NCBI GenBank assembly: GCA_036250195.1
Contig: JAVHZZ010000003.1
Coordinates: 333,011,875 to 333,075,874, forward strand
From: Mixophyes australis
Lineage: Eukaryota; Chordata; Amphibia; Anura; Limnodynastidae
Direction of reading: 5' to 3'
DNA length: 64,000 bases
Shown here one piece after another: positions 1 through 12,125 of the stretch. The notes under the pieces are model-generated. The model saw nothing but the letters and a program-made list of their open reading frames with translations. It had not been told where the DNA came from and did not search any database. Position 1 is the stretch's first letter, and every line of letters begins with the position of its first letter. Both the position numbers and the translations under genes were made by a program.

Positions 1-2177
1 TCTTTGGGCTCAAAGAAACATTAAGAGCAGCATTCTTGAAGCACTGATAAGCAAACGTTATACAGAAAGAAGCGTTGTAAATCTGTAAGCAGTATGAAGT
101 ATCCAAATGTAATTAAAACATTTTAGCAACTGAGTTAATTAATCCTCTCTCCAGCCAAACCTTAAAATGACTTTTGCAGTTCTGATAAAGGTCACAATAT
201 TGAAATAGGACGTGAGGCTTAACCTGGAACAGGACAGAAAACATGATACAAAGTGACTAACGTGGGTGCGGATATGATGGCTGTATTAAAAGTGGTGGCG
301 ACTCAGATATCTATTGCAAATTTCATTGAAACATTATTCTATGAACATTATAAGATGTACTTAGTATTTACAATATGACGTCCACCTGTCTCCTTCATAG
401 GGCTGAGGCAGCCATTCTGCAGGTTGAAGCAATTTTAATTATGTTATCAATTCACTTGGACCTAATGACGTTACTGAGAATACAGCCTCATAGTGGGCGA
501 CTTTCCAGACCTCCCCTCCAGTAGATGTAGACGGTGGCTTTGTGAGGTTGGGGACGGATAGGATGCAATGACGTAATAAAAGATAGTGAAGGGCTAAAAA
601 TCAGTAACATTACAGAAGGAAATACCCTAAGAGTTGCAGATCCTCAGAAAAAGTAAAACCACTAAATGTTTATATATATGTTCCAGAAATAAGAACACAT
701 TACACATATACACAACCTCCCAACACTTCCTCTTTGAAATAGGGACATAACCCAAAAAGGAGGAGTGGCCAATTCCAGCTGGAGGTACGGTTGGGGGGGA
801 CCACAGGCCAAGTCTCCTTGACTAGTGCTGTTGGGGACCATGCTCCTTCCACTATTTAACTTCCGCCGGTGCCTGACCACTTGCGTCCATTTACCATCTA
901 CTAAATGACACTGCCCCTGTTACACACAGCCGTGCCTTTCGCTTACTCACCCATATGTGTGGACAAGTTACAGCATCCCACAAGGTCTACATGATATATA
1001 ATATATGAATTATATGTAAACTAGATTTCTACTGTTTTTAGTGCCTTGCAAGCAACATAGGTGGAGGAGACAATATGATAGTGAACTATTACATTTACTC
1101 TCATCTCCTGAAATACTGTCATCATGTGAACATTCCAATGATCTGACTAGAGGTTGTTCTATTCCTGCCCACTCCAATACCAGGGACCACGGATGAGCAC
1201 AGGATGTCTGGGAACAAAACGATGCTTTGACCCTAGACAAATGCATCTTAAAATCTTGTCACAAGGATGACTGGGTTTTACCTATAGCAAACTCTTACAT
1301 TACCTTACATTTATCCTTTCTATACAAAATAACCAGGGATCATAAATGTATTTATTATTTCCAAATTCTTTACATTGTTTTTGATTCTTCAGTGCATAAG
1401 AAAAAAACACAGTTGTGGTATTAATCTGTGTATGAATTAAGCCTATATCTCAGCGTCTTACTGCCAACACTGGACTGGTTCACATGGCTCAATGAACAAA
1501 AGTCACAATCAACATCATTAACCTTGTGAGAAGTGCCCCCAGCGGACCTCAATGAAAAACTATAAAAGGTAGGAAATGTCTCCTAATGAATGTTTATAGC
1601 CCCAGCAATCCACACCGCACAGTGACTCGGTCTCTAATTAACCATCACTGTAGCAGCAGGTTATCAGTTGCAAATAGCTTCTTACAGCTGTTTTATGCCT
1701 GATAACAAAATATTAATAGTTATGTTATCACACGGTCTATAACTCCTGACCCTGACTCCCCACTCCTGTAATACGGTCAAAATGACTGTACTGTTCTGTA
1801 TTTTACATTCTTGCAGACTACACTATAGCATTTTCTCTTTATCCATATTTTGATAATCCAGGATCATATCAAACATCGCACATGGCACATAAAAATACAA
1901 TTCATGTTAGCAAAATTTTACAATTAATGTATTTGGTCACATTACTGTGCTGAGTAACAGGTTACTTTGTTACCCTATACTGCTTTCAATGTGCTTATCA
2001 GATTACCAGTTACTGGCTCAGCTTGCTCCTGAGCAGCTTTGTATCTGCTATCTATCTCCTGTTCTGGCCACCAGTTACTGATCCATCCTGATTCTGACTG
2101 TCTGCTCATAAACTGAATTTCAGTTTCTATTCTGACCTGGAACCTGTGCTGCTCATCCTTTCCTCAACTAGATTTGT
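1..2177. other. no recognisable gene or repeat
   Basis: AT-rich unique-looking sequence. All open frames are short and show no recognisable motif. The last 180 bases (about 2000-2177) have the CT-rich wording typical of LTRs, but I found no boundary or duplication. Confidence 0.6.
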
Positions 2178-2449
2178 GTCACGTCCAGGGTCGGACTGGC
2201 CCGCCGGTGGACCGGACTATCCACCGGTAGGCCCCGACCCTGAATCGCTCCCCTCTTCGTTGGTGGGGGGAGCTAGAAACTTTAATAGAAAAAAAAAACC
2301 CAAAAAAAACCTCACGTGACCGCAGCGCTGGCTCCGTCCGCACTGAATGCCGGGCGTGACGTCATCACGCCCGACGTTCAGTGAGGAGCGCCGGCAAGAC
2401 AGAGGAGAAGAAAAGGAAGAAGCAGATAGAAAAGGTAAGTGATAGGGGA

Positions 2450-3821
2450 GCATGGAACAGAAATAGAAGTATGGAACAGAGAAGGGGGAACATGGAACAG
2501 AGAAGGGGGAGCATGGAACAGAAATAGGAGTATGGAACAGAGAAGGGGGAACATGGAACAGAGAAGGGGGAGCATGGAACAGAAATAGGAGTATGGAACA
2601 GAGAAGGGGGGACATGGAACAGAGAAGGGGGAGCATGGAACAGAAATAGGAGTATGGAACAGAGAAGGGGGAACATGGAACAGAGAAGGGGGAGCATGGA
2701 ACAGAGAAGGGGGAGCATGGAACAGAGAAGGGGGAGCATGGAACAGAAATAGGAGTATGGAACAGAGAAGGGGGGACATGGAACAGAGAAGGGGGAGCAT
2801 GGAACAGAAATAGGAGTATGGAACAGAGAAGGGGGAGCATGGAACAGAGAAGGGGGAGCATGGAACAGAGAAGGGGGAGCATGGAACAGAGAAGGGGGAG
2901 CATGGAACAGAAATAGGAGTATGGAACAGAGAAGGGGGAACATGGAACAGAGAAGGGGGAGCATGGGACAGAAATAGGAGTATGGAACAGAGAAGGGGGA
3001 ACATGGAACAGAGAAGGGGGAGCATGGAACAGAAATAGGAGTATGGAACAGAGAAGGGGGAACATGGAACAGAGAAGGGGGAGCATGGAACAGAAATAGA
3101 AGTATGGAACAGAGAAGGGGGAACATGGAACAGAGAAGGGGGAGCATGGAACAGAAATAGGAGTATGGAACAGAGAAGGGGGAACATGGAACAGAGAAGG
3201 GGGAGCATGGAACAGAAATAGGAGTATGGAACAGAGAAGGGGGAACATGGAACAGAGAAGGGGGAGCATGGAACAGAAATAGAAGTATGGAACAGAGAAG
3301 GGGGAACATGGAACAGAGAAGGGGGAGCATGGAACAGAAATAGGAGTATGGAACAGAGAAGGGGGAACATGGAACAGAGAAGGGGGAGCATGGAACAGAA
3401 ATAGGAGTATGGAACAGAGAAGGGGGAACATGGAACAGAGAAGGGGGAGCATGGAACAGAAATAGGAGTATGGAACAGAGAAGGGGGAACATGGAACAGA
3501 GAAGGGGGAGCATGGAACAGAAATAGAAGTATGGAACAGAGAAGGGGGAGCATGGAACAGAGAAGGGGGAGCATGGAACAGAGAAGGGGGAGCATGGAAC
3601 AGAGAAGGGGGAACATGGAACAGAGAAGGGGGAACATAGAACAGAGAAGGGGGAGCATGGAACAGAAATAGGAGTATGGAACAGAGAAGGGGGAGCATGG
3701 AACAGAGAAGGGGGAGCATGGAACAGAGAAGGGGGATCATGGAACAGAGAAGGGGGAGCATGGCAGAGTGAAGGGGGAGCATGGCAGAGTGAAGGGGGAG
3801 CATGGCAGTGTGAAGGGGGAG
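2450..3821. repeat. minisatellite with 61-bp higher-order unit
   Basis: Tandem 19-21 bp monomers starting ATGGAACAGA. Three monomer types, ATGGAACAGAAATAGGAGT (19 bp) and two 21-bp forms ending GGGGGAAC or GGGGGAGC, recur as a 61-bp higher-order unit, with stretches where only the GGGGGAGC form is repeated (for example 2690-2745, 2826-2905, 3540-3600). The last units from about 3763 drift to ATGGCAGAGTGAAGGGGGAGC. Because 61 is not a multiple of 3, all three minus-strand frames stay open and give long, meaningless repetitive ORFs. Confidence 0.95.
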
Positions 3822-4476
3822 CACAGACAGTATGGCAGTGTGTGAAGGGGAGCCAGGAGAAGGGGGGAGCAAAAGCAGCATGGAGGGTGCAGTGTGATTA
3901 TAAGGAGGCACATCATGGTGATGAAGGGGCGCAGTAATGTGTGTGTGATGGCACAACGGGCTTGTGGCAATGTAATGTGTGTGTGGTAGGTGGTGGCTAA
4001 ATAATGGGTGCTATTTTCTTTGTAGGGTGAAGATGGGGCAATTTAATTTTATAGTGGGGACTATTAATTTAAGATGGGGTGGTTTGGGCGCTATTAATTG
4101 AATGTGGGTCTGAGTTTGAGGAGCATGAGGTATATTTTTTAAATGTGAATATGAATTATTTAATGGCAGTGACGGTTGCAGGAAATAGGTATATTTATTA
4201 TATGTAAATGTGATTAATTTATTGCAGGGGCTGTCTGTTGGGAGGGAAATAGGTTTATTAAATGGGAATACTATTACTTTTATGTTGGGGCTGGAGGAAG
4301 TCCTAAGTATTAAATGTGGGTCCTATTGATTTAACGCCGGGGCTGGTTGGAATTTTCTAAATGTACCCATTATTTTTTCCAAATAGGACCCCTCAACATT
4401 CCAGCTAAAGAAACCAGCAGCCACAGGTGGTGACAAGAACAGGTAGGACAGTCTGTCAAATGTTCTGAGTCTAGTG

Positions 4477-4623
4477 CAGGCTTGGCTAACCTGTGGCACT
4501 CCAGGTTTTGTGAAACTACAAGTCCCAGCATACCCTTCCAGCAATAGGCTGCTATATATTGGTAAAGCATGCTGAGGCTTGTAGTTTCACAACACCTGGA
4601 GTGCCACAGGTTAGTCAAGCCTG
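4477..4623. mobile_element. hAT-type foldback MITE, copy 1
   Basis: A near-complete inverted repeat: the left arm from CAGGCTTGGCTAACC and the right arm ending CAAGCCTG pair over about 55 bases around a short loop. It is flanked by a perfect 8-bp duplication GTCTAGTG (4469-4476 and 4624-4631). It lies inside the larger hAT-like element, so it inserted later. The arm carries ACTACAAGTCCCAGCAT, which resembles a long ZNF143 site. A second copy is at 37123-37243. Confidence 0.88.
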
Positions 4624-4876
4624 GTCTAGTGGGATAATCCCGATTTTTGGTGACTGTTCTGCCCAATCTAAGGTGCAGATCAAGACTGTACTCTTTATAC
4701 ACACTGCATTCTTTATATACTACACTATTGTGCTAGCTGTCCTTTGTGGGCTGACCACTCCCCCTCTAGTGTCTGGTCTCGCCTCTTTGATGGTTGGCCA
4801 CACCCCCACTGGTGGGCCCCTAGCGTTGCTGTCCCCTGGTGGGCCCTTCATGCCCCAGTCCGACACTGGCCACGTC

Positions 4877-5755
4877 AATTTTTCGATCACTGTTAAATAC
4901 AGCATAGTGAGGTTAGCCTGGGCCTAGGGCTGCAACCTGTGGGCCACACACAGCAAAGGCCACTACCTCCTTGTGGGCGTGCCTGCTGACAGCCAGTTGA
5001 GCCAGCGCCAACTGCTAGCAACAGTGACCTCCCACCCACAGACAGCGACATCACCCACAGTCTGTGACTCAACATGAAGACTTATAGTAGTCTATAAAAT
5101 ATCCAGTTAAAAATTGTAAACAACATTTAGTGTATTGTTGACAATGTGTCCAAGTTGTGCATTTCTGTGTAGCTGTGTGTAATGCAGCTTTATATTTCTC
5201 TTGGCATACTGTGGCAGTGTGTGGTTGTCTTCCCATTGTAACAGTGCTCCTTTCTCTTTTTTTTACCTGTTACTTTCATTTATAGCTTTGTAGCACACAA
5301 GTGATATTAACATTTGTATAAACTCCTGTATATAATATATGTAAAATCAGTGAGTTGTGATTTGGTTATTTAAAGTCAATGAGTTCTAATCACCAATTCT
5401 GTGTTCAATGTACATTATACGGAACAATGCACTCTCTACTATAAAATAGTACAGATAGTCACTTCGTAGTAGTCACCTCGGATTTCTGTGACCTGTATAA
5501 AAACACCTGGATTATAGCCTTGTGCATTTATATGGAAACAGAACTGCTCTGTGACTTCTAATATCCATATAATTTACAGTATTCATATGATTTACACTAG
5601 GGAATGTGTTATCCCTTATAGAATGCTATGTCACATAGGGTAGCAACATGGAAACGGTTGCTAATAATCTCTTTTATAACATGTAAATTTATTATTTACT
5701 CTTTACAGTGCCTTGCGAGTGACATGGGAGGAGTAAACAATATTATACCCACAGT
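4877..5755. other. no recognisable gene or repeat
   Basis: AT-rich sequence with only short random open frames. Nothing recognised. Confidence 0.55.
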
Positions 5756-5883
5756 TTCCAAGCTTGCGGGGCCTCTTAACTGTCTGTCTGTACTATCCAG
5801 TATTGTTTTATTACTGTATTTGTTCCCAACTGTAAAGCGCTACGAAATTTGCTGGCACTACATAAGTAAATGTTTATGATAAT
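5756..5883 (+). mobile_element. L2-type LINE 3' tail fragment
   Basis: Heavily 5'-truncated. It shows the AAGCTTGCG block, TATTGTTTTATTACTGT, and the terminal GTAAAGCGCTACGAAATTTG followed by a TAAGTAAATG tail. It matches the tail at 62530-62676 more closely than the large L2 at 60140, so it is probably a different subfamily. Confidence 0.65.
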
Positions 5884-6420
5884 AATGGACCATTCTATTA
5901 ACTCTCATTAGTGGTGTATAAATGACAGCTAATAAGAAATGGCTTTAATTGTATAACTTACACTACATCAAAGTTCATTACTGAGTGGTTGCCATGGATT
6001 ACAGTAAGATTTGTACTTTTTCAGGAAATAACTCAGTGAAACCAACAAAGCAATAGTAATCCACTACTTGTCTCTTCTTAGTTATTAGGGAATGGGAATA
6101 AAACTACCATTGTTTGAGAGCTTATTCAAGCCTCTTCTGCTTCTACATGGCTACCCTGCCCAAATGGGCCGTCCTAGCTATGTCACTTTGTATTAGTATG
6201 AACACAGTGTGCACAGACTATACTGAAATTCCAGAATGTATTCTGTTCAAGTATACATTCTGTAATTCAGTTCTGAATGACCTACTATACCGCTAAATCT
6301 CTTTCTCTTATACTTTAGGCTGACTATGGCTTATTGCTCACTAACCTGCTTCAACTGATGACCTGAACTTATATTATGCTTAGCATTTTGGCAAAGTCAC
6401 ATAATGTCCCAGACATGGAT
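5884..6420. other. no recognisable gene or repeat
   Basis: Short open frames only; nothing recognised. Confidence 0.5.
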
Positions 6421-6760
6421 CATCATCATCAGCTATTTATATAGCGCCACTAATTCTGCAGCGCTACACAGAGAACTTACTCACATAAGTCCCTGCCCCA
6501 TTTGAGCTTACAGTCTAAGTTCCCTAATATACACTCACACGCAGACAGAGAGAGAGTGACCAGGGTCAATTTGATAGCAGCCAATTAACCTGCTAGTATG
6601 TTTTTGGAGTGTGAGAGGAAACAGAAGCACCAGGAGGTAACCCACGCAAACACAGGGAGAACATACAAACTCCACAAAGCTAAGGCCATGGTTGGGAATC
6701 AAAGTCACGACACCAGGGCTATGAGGCAGAATTGCTAACCACTAATCCACAGTGCTGCCC
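6421..6760 (-). mobile_element. tRNA-headed SINE, antisense copy
   Basis: On this strand it begins with the CATCATCATC tail and the complement of GGCGCTATATAAATA, and ends in the complement of the tRNA-like head. The internal GAGAACATACAAACTCC and the (GACAGAGA) stretch match the other copies. It is diverged: the A-box and B-box regions carry several changes. Confidence 0.85.
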
Positions 6761-7263
6761 ACTATGCCACTAATAACTGGTTCTGGCTAACCTGTAGTGT
6801 GGAGTCTAAGGGGGACTCTGCTTCACCAGAGAGTGATTGACTCACTGAGAAGTACCAGATGTCCTGGCTCCCAAGCTAGCCTCATTAAGTAGCTGCTGAC
6901 AGACAGGAGAATGGTCATATACAGGCAAAGGTTGGAGCCGGCATCTTAGGTACAAAATCAGAGTTTTAGTCCAAGTTCAGGGGCAGGCAGCACAGATACA
7001 TAAATAGATAACTAAGGTCAGAGTCCCAAATAAACATGGTAAAAACCAGCTAAGTTGGGACACAAATAATAGATAATACAACTGTAGGTATAAAATTTGT
7101 GCCGAAGGTACAAGTCAAAGGACAGGGTGGAGTAAAAAGAGTTCCAGTCAACACAATGAGTACCTGCAGAAAAGCATGCACAAGTCACATGACATGCTTA
7201 ATCAGGAACCAGCACCTATTCAGGTGGACGCCTGCAACTATGCACATGCCGTATCGGGTTGGG
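6761..7263. other. no recognisable gene or repeat
   Basis: Unclassified sequence leading into the foldback element. Nothing recognised. Confidence 0.45.
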
Positions 7264-7717
7264 TACTATATAATGACTGTTTAAATCAAGACACTACTTA
7301 CCCCACCACGATGAAACTGACGACCTCATCGACAACTGAGTGGAAAGACTGACAGCTTGAAAGGAAGACTTTACTAAATTGCGGCAGCTGAAGATCCCAG
7401 CAGTGTCCGATGACGTCAGATTGAAGGGACACTGTCGTCCGACCTCTTAAGGTAGTAATTTAAAGAGGAGGCGCCTGTACAATGAACATGGCTTATTAAA
7501 GAACCTTGTACAGGCAGCGCCTCTTGAAATTACTACCTTAAGAGGTCGGACGACAGTGTCCCTTCAATCTGACGCTGACGGGATCTTCAGCTTCCGCAAT
7601 TTAGTAAAGTCTTCCTTTCAAGCTCTCAGTCTTTCCACTCAGTCGTCGATGAGGTCTTTGGTTTCATCATGGTGGGGTAAGTAGTGTCGTGATTTAAACA
7701 GTCGTAATAGTAAGTAC
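7264..7717. mobile_element. long foldback (hairpin) element
   Basis: Two arms of about 215 bases (roughly 7264-7482 and 7502-7717) are nearly complete reverse complements with a loop of about 20 bases. Matching landmarks include ACTACTTACCCCACCA against TGGTGGGGTAAGTAGT, and TTAAGGTAGTAATTT against AAATTACTACCTTAA. The left arm carries about 10 extra bases near 7400. There is no open frame of note. No clean target duplication was found, because similarity fades gradually at the outer edges. Probably a non-autonomous foldback transposon; if transcribed it would form a long hairpin RNA. Confidence 0.85.
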
Positions 7718-7727
7718 CACCGGCCAT

Positions 7728-8907
7728 ATCTCCCTACGTAGAACCTAGCTGTAGATTCTGATTCGGTACTATGCTCTGCTATCTCCAGCAATCTGCCTTG
7801 CTTTATATGAATCTGCTCAAGCTCTGAGGCACCGAATCATTCTGCCCAAAGGGAAAGACAGCTGCTGTAGATGAATTCCTGGTGCAGTAAGATCCAGGAT
7901 GTTCTTTACCAGTGATCCATGTGCCAGATGTGATAAGCATGCAGAATTGTTTGGTGTCACATCAGGCCTGAGGAGGGCCATTGGGTAAAAGGGGGGAACA
8001 GCAACTTTATTAACCACATGAATCTCTGGTCATATCCTACTTACACATTCTAATGTTAAGCTCTGCTTTGGAGGCTGCCTTGGGCAATCCAGATGACCTT
8101 TACTGTAGTATTCTTACAGAACACAACCGCTTTAAAGCTGAAGTACACTTGATAGTTAGAGCTGCCTGTAACTTTATTTGTTATATAAATGAACTGAAAA
8201 ATGTACTGCATTGGACTAAATTTACCTAACCCCATACAGTCCCAGATTTTTAGGGAGTGGTTTAGCAAATAGGGATGTCAACTGTAAATGTGGGCGTGTT
8301 TTCTGCTGATCTGGGCGTGGTTAAGCTCTCCACACACATTGCAATCTGTATATTCGGCACGACCACTGAACTATCAGAGCAGTAAATTTACCCCTTCACT
8401 TTTATGACAAAAATGTCTCTGTTCAGGTGCCATGCTGATCTACTGGAACTCATAGGAAAGGGTCTAAGGCTGCAGAACTGAATCAGTGTCAGATTATACC
8501 ACATTTGTTTCATCTATGCCTAGCAACATAAACAAAAAATGTTCATTATAATTACGAATATATTTTTATGTAGATGGGCAGTTGAGAAGGCTTGGGTCAT
8601 AGGGCAATGTGGTAATGTGACATAAGATGCTGCTGAAAAAGTGGTGTAGGGTGGGGAAAAAAAAATTAAATCTTGACCTGGACGATGAGTACTCAACCCC
8701 GTTAGCTATCATAGCCGACCAAATTCCATCCAGTTGGATTGAATTTTAATTGAGTGTGATAACCCAAAATCTCACATTGTGCTTACATATGTATACTGTG
8801 CACATGACCATCATTATTAGGGCCACTTTAATCTGGTCCCACACACTGCTGGAGCATTGGAAAGGGGAATACCATAGCACATAGATGGTGCGTGCTGGTA
8901 TGGACAG
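7728..8907. other. no recognisable gene or repeat
   Basis: Short open frames only. The GTGGGCGTG-containing stretch near 8290-8330 may be an old interspersed repeat, but I cannot place it. Confidence 0.5.
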
Positions 8908-9240
8908 CATGGTGGCTAAGTGGTTAGCACTTCTTCCTCACAGCACTGGGGGTCATGAGTTCAATTCCCGACAATGGTCTTATCTGTGTGGAGTTTGTAT
9001 GTTCTCCCTGTGTTTGCGTGGGTTTCCTCCGGGTGCTCTGGTTTCCTCCCACACGCCAAAAACATGCTAGTAGGTTAATTGGCTGCTATCAAAATTGACC
9101 CTAATCTGTGTGTGTGTGTGTATATTAGGGAATTTAGACTGTAAGCTCCAATGGGGCAGGGACTGATGTGAATGAGTTCTCTGTACAGCGCTGCGGAATC
9201 AGTGGCGCTATATAAATAAATGGTGATGATGATGATGATG
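8908..9240 (+). mobile_element. tRNA-headed SINE, full-length copy
   Basis: The head contains TGGCTAAGTGGTTAGCAC (pol III A-box-like) and GAGTTCAATTCC (B-box-like). The body has the TCCTCCGGGTGCTCTGG block and GTTAATTGGCTGCTATC. The tail is GCGCTATATAAATAAATGG plus (GATGAT)n. The flanking direct repeat ATGGACAG is at 8900-8907 and 9241-9248. Best-preserved insertion boundaries among the SINEs here. Confidence 0.92.
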
Positions 9241-11927
9241 ATGGACAGACAATGTCAAATTAGCAAGTATTTTACATAGATATTCATGTACATGCTGATG
9301 TGCAGTAGGAATAAATGTAGGGCGAAGGTTCGCAACTTGTGAGTAATGGAAGACCAGGCGGAAGGTGTAACTGTCCCACAACCTGACGGCACAAAGTGCA
9401 CGTAGGTTAAGATAAGCATGCAAATAATTCAGAATTGAGTTTGTACTCAGGCATGAAATAAAGGATGGACACAGGTCCATTTACACTCCTAACCAGCTCA
9501 GAAACAGACAGTAATGGCTTTTTATCATTCCTTTGATAGACTCATTGGAGACTTATGGAAAGCAGGTGTATGAAACAGCTTGTGCTCTCCCACTGCAGTC
9601 TCTATATAAATTGCATCATCTATTATAGTATCGTTCACTCTCTAGTGCTCAAGTCTGTCTCGTAATGCCTAGGAATAGGCCTATGAAGATCAGTAACACC
9701 TCTTCATCTAACACATCAAACCTTCATTAAAGCAGAAAATTGCTCATTATTTTACTTGTTGTACTAAAATGTATTATATGCCATGGCTTCCTGTTTTGCC
9801 TGTCTGTGTTGAAGATTCGGTATAAAAAGGACATTACCAGATTTGTAATCTTGGCAACCAGTGTAAATCTTCAGAGAAAATAGGAACATACTGTAGATTC
9901 CAGCACGGAGGGTTTGTTAATGCTTGAATGGTAATCTGCTCTTTATAACACTCGGTAATAGGTATTTATTCACTCACAGATGTGCAGACTTGGCAATAGC
10001 GCTGCACACACACAAGATCTAGAGCTTACTGCATTCTTTATGGAATTATTTCTTAGTAATGAAACTCTTTTTTCGACTTCAAATATTTGACTGCTCTCAT
10101 CGGTGGCTTTAATGTGCACAGATATACACTAATTGTCTGGGTTTTCTCAAACACATAAAACATGTTTTCCTAACAAATTCTCTGCTGTGTTTCTGTAACA
10201 ACTAAAACCACTATCTGCATTCTGGATGCATGTTGACCTAGGGATAAAATGTTCTGAGTGAGAGGTGGTAAAGTGAGCTTTAAGCTGTCATAAAATAAAT
10301 CAGAGACTCTGCAAAAACCTTTTCGTAATTTCACTAGGCAAGAACAAAATACCGTCAGAAATATATACGTGAATGCTAGGCTGCATTTGCAATTGATGCT
10401 CCCTTGCGGCATTGTTAATGTGAATACACTCTAAATAATTGTGCACCCCACATGCTTATGCCATGCTGTCCAAGAACTCACCTCCATAATATTTATGGAA
10501 AAAAGCTAGTTGGTGCAACAACAAATAGTAAAATAAGAATATAATTCAGAAATGCCCAGCACCCCACTACCAGCCTATCAATAAAATGGAACAGCAGCCA
10601 GCTGTTGCATCGCCAGCCCACTAGCTAATGCTCAGTGTGGGAGTCCCATTGGCAACAAAGAATGAGTGACATTATTAGGGTCACCTAATAGTAATGCCAG
10701 CCCGGCGTACAAACCAACAGTCCCAATTTAGATTGAGCACTCCTAATTTCAATGGCCAAAAAGTGGCAGGAATTTGAGATTCCGGATCAGAGCCTCTCAA
10801 TTTGGCTTCATGGTTTGGAAGGCCGGGAGTGGGTTATATTGCGTTCCAAATCAGAAATGACGGGAGGTATGCAGTATAGCCTGAATTGGTGCCCTCTATA
10901 GTAAGTATGGAATGGATCTGCTTCTTATCACATATAAAAATAATCGTCAGAACTGAACAGTAAGGCTGCCACTGTGTAGCAGATACTTAGAGCTTATTTT
11001 TAAATATTTTAGAAAATTACATTACTATAAAGCCAATCAAACATGTTTCAATAAAACTGCAAATTTGGAATCACACTAGGAATAGGACCATCCTCATTCC
11101 TGAATTAAAAAAGACTCAAATATAATTTACAAATACAAGTGAGGGGGTGCTAATCTAACAGATTAACAATTTAAATCTTAAAGACCAGAGTTAGAATAAA
11201 GACATCAAAAAGCACTCTAGTTCACTAAAAATAATATCTCATATATTTATGTGTCATTTGTAAATTATTAGTCACATAGTAGTTGGCTGAAGCCTTTACT
11301 TGGAGACTAATATAGGTGAAATATTAAAATCATAGTAAGAAAAGCTGAATAGATAAGTATGGAAAATTGTGAAATGAAAACAATCAGAACCCTTCAGTGG
11401 GTGCCACCCTTATGTCCACACAGCGAGTTATTTTATTACTATATTGTGCGCTAATTTGTCTCTCTTATCTGGTTATATACAAGTATCTTAGATATAGGAG
11501 TTAGCAGTTGTTACCTAATAGCACCTATTAACCCTCTTATACTCTCTAACAGTCCACATTTTATATCCACATGTATGTTTTTATTAATATATTGCATGTT
11601 AATTGTCTCTCTCATTTTATTGTGAGCAGTCGTATAATCCATGAGATCGAACATTACAATGGGTTAATATATGGTGCCCTATATATCACATATATCACCT
11701 TTGTTTCAAAGATAATATATTGTTCCCTATAAGAATGATATATATGCACTAATGGCTATCGACCTATGCAAATCCTATAGTTAGCATTAACGTCTCATGT
11801 CCTCCAGGATACTGCTACATCATGTATATTAACCTGCAGGTGTCTACTATACTATGGAATGATAATAAAGCGGGGAATTGATATTCTTATTTATTCTTTA
11901 ATCTTGTAGTCCCCTTATTGAAATGAG
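9241..11927. other. no gene; unclassified, possibly old repeats
   Basis: No convincing coding region. The stretch at about 11180-11420 (AAGACATCAAAAAGCAC ... CTTCAGTGGGTGCCACC) resembles 12900-12990 in wording and is probably a shared interspersed repeat of unknown class. Confidence 0.45.
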
Positions 11928-12125
11928 TTAACTTGCATTAATAACTGTAAACGAGTAACGCCGATGGAAGAGGCTTCATTGTCGCCGGTGCCCATCACTT
12001 CCGGGTTCTGTGACATCACAAATGATGTTCAAAATGTCCCAATGTACGTTTCGCCGTCCGCTTTGTCAAGGGATAACTTCTGCTTTCATCTGCATTACTC
12101 ATTTACAGTTATTAATGCAGGTTAA
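11928..12125. repeat. 200-bp element with 35-bp inverted termini
   Basis: The left end TTAACTTGCATTAATAACTG and the right end, read on the other strand, TTAACCTGCATTAATAACTG, match over about 35 bases with few differences. The centre holds a GC-richer stretch including TACGTTTCGCCGTCCGC, wording common in frog repeats. Probably a MITE or the termini of a larger lost element. Confidence 0.65.

Larger units (their letters stand above)
2186..4868. mobile_element. non-autonomous hAT-like DNA transposon
   Basis: The left end begins CAGGGTCGGACTGG and the right end, read on the other strand, begins CAGTGTCGGACTGG, giving terminal inverted repeats with one difference in 14 bases. The 8 bases outside each end are GTCACGTC (2178-2185) and GCCACGTC (4869-4876), a 7-of-8 match to the 8-bp target duplication expected of hAT elements. 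No transposase is encoded; the interior is a minisatellite, GC-rich flanks and a nested MITE. Ends and duplication are seen directly; hAT class is inferred from the 8-bp duplication and CAG ends. Confidence 0.8.

Noticed and set aside
2000..2177. LTR fragment upstream of the hAT-like element
   Set aside because: CT-rich LTR-like wording, but no TG...CA ends, polyadenylation signal or duplication could be fixed.
2217..3956. Open frames of 579, 426 and 382 codons on the minus strand with (L/S)FHAPPS- and PCSPFSVP-type repeats
   Set aside because: All three minus frames are open because they translate the 61-bp minisatellite. Stop-free repeats, not a protein.
4370..4927. Short frames on both strands around the MITE at 4477-4623
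   Set aside because: They translate a foldback element and its flanks; no domain or homology.
8908..9000. tRNA gene in the SINE head
   Set aside because: The A- and B-box-like words are present but the sequence does not fold as a tRNA and continues into the SINE body; the same head occurs in many copies.
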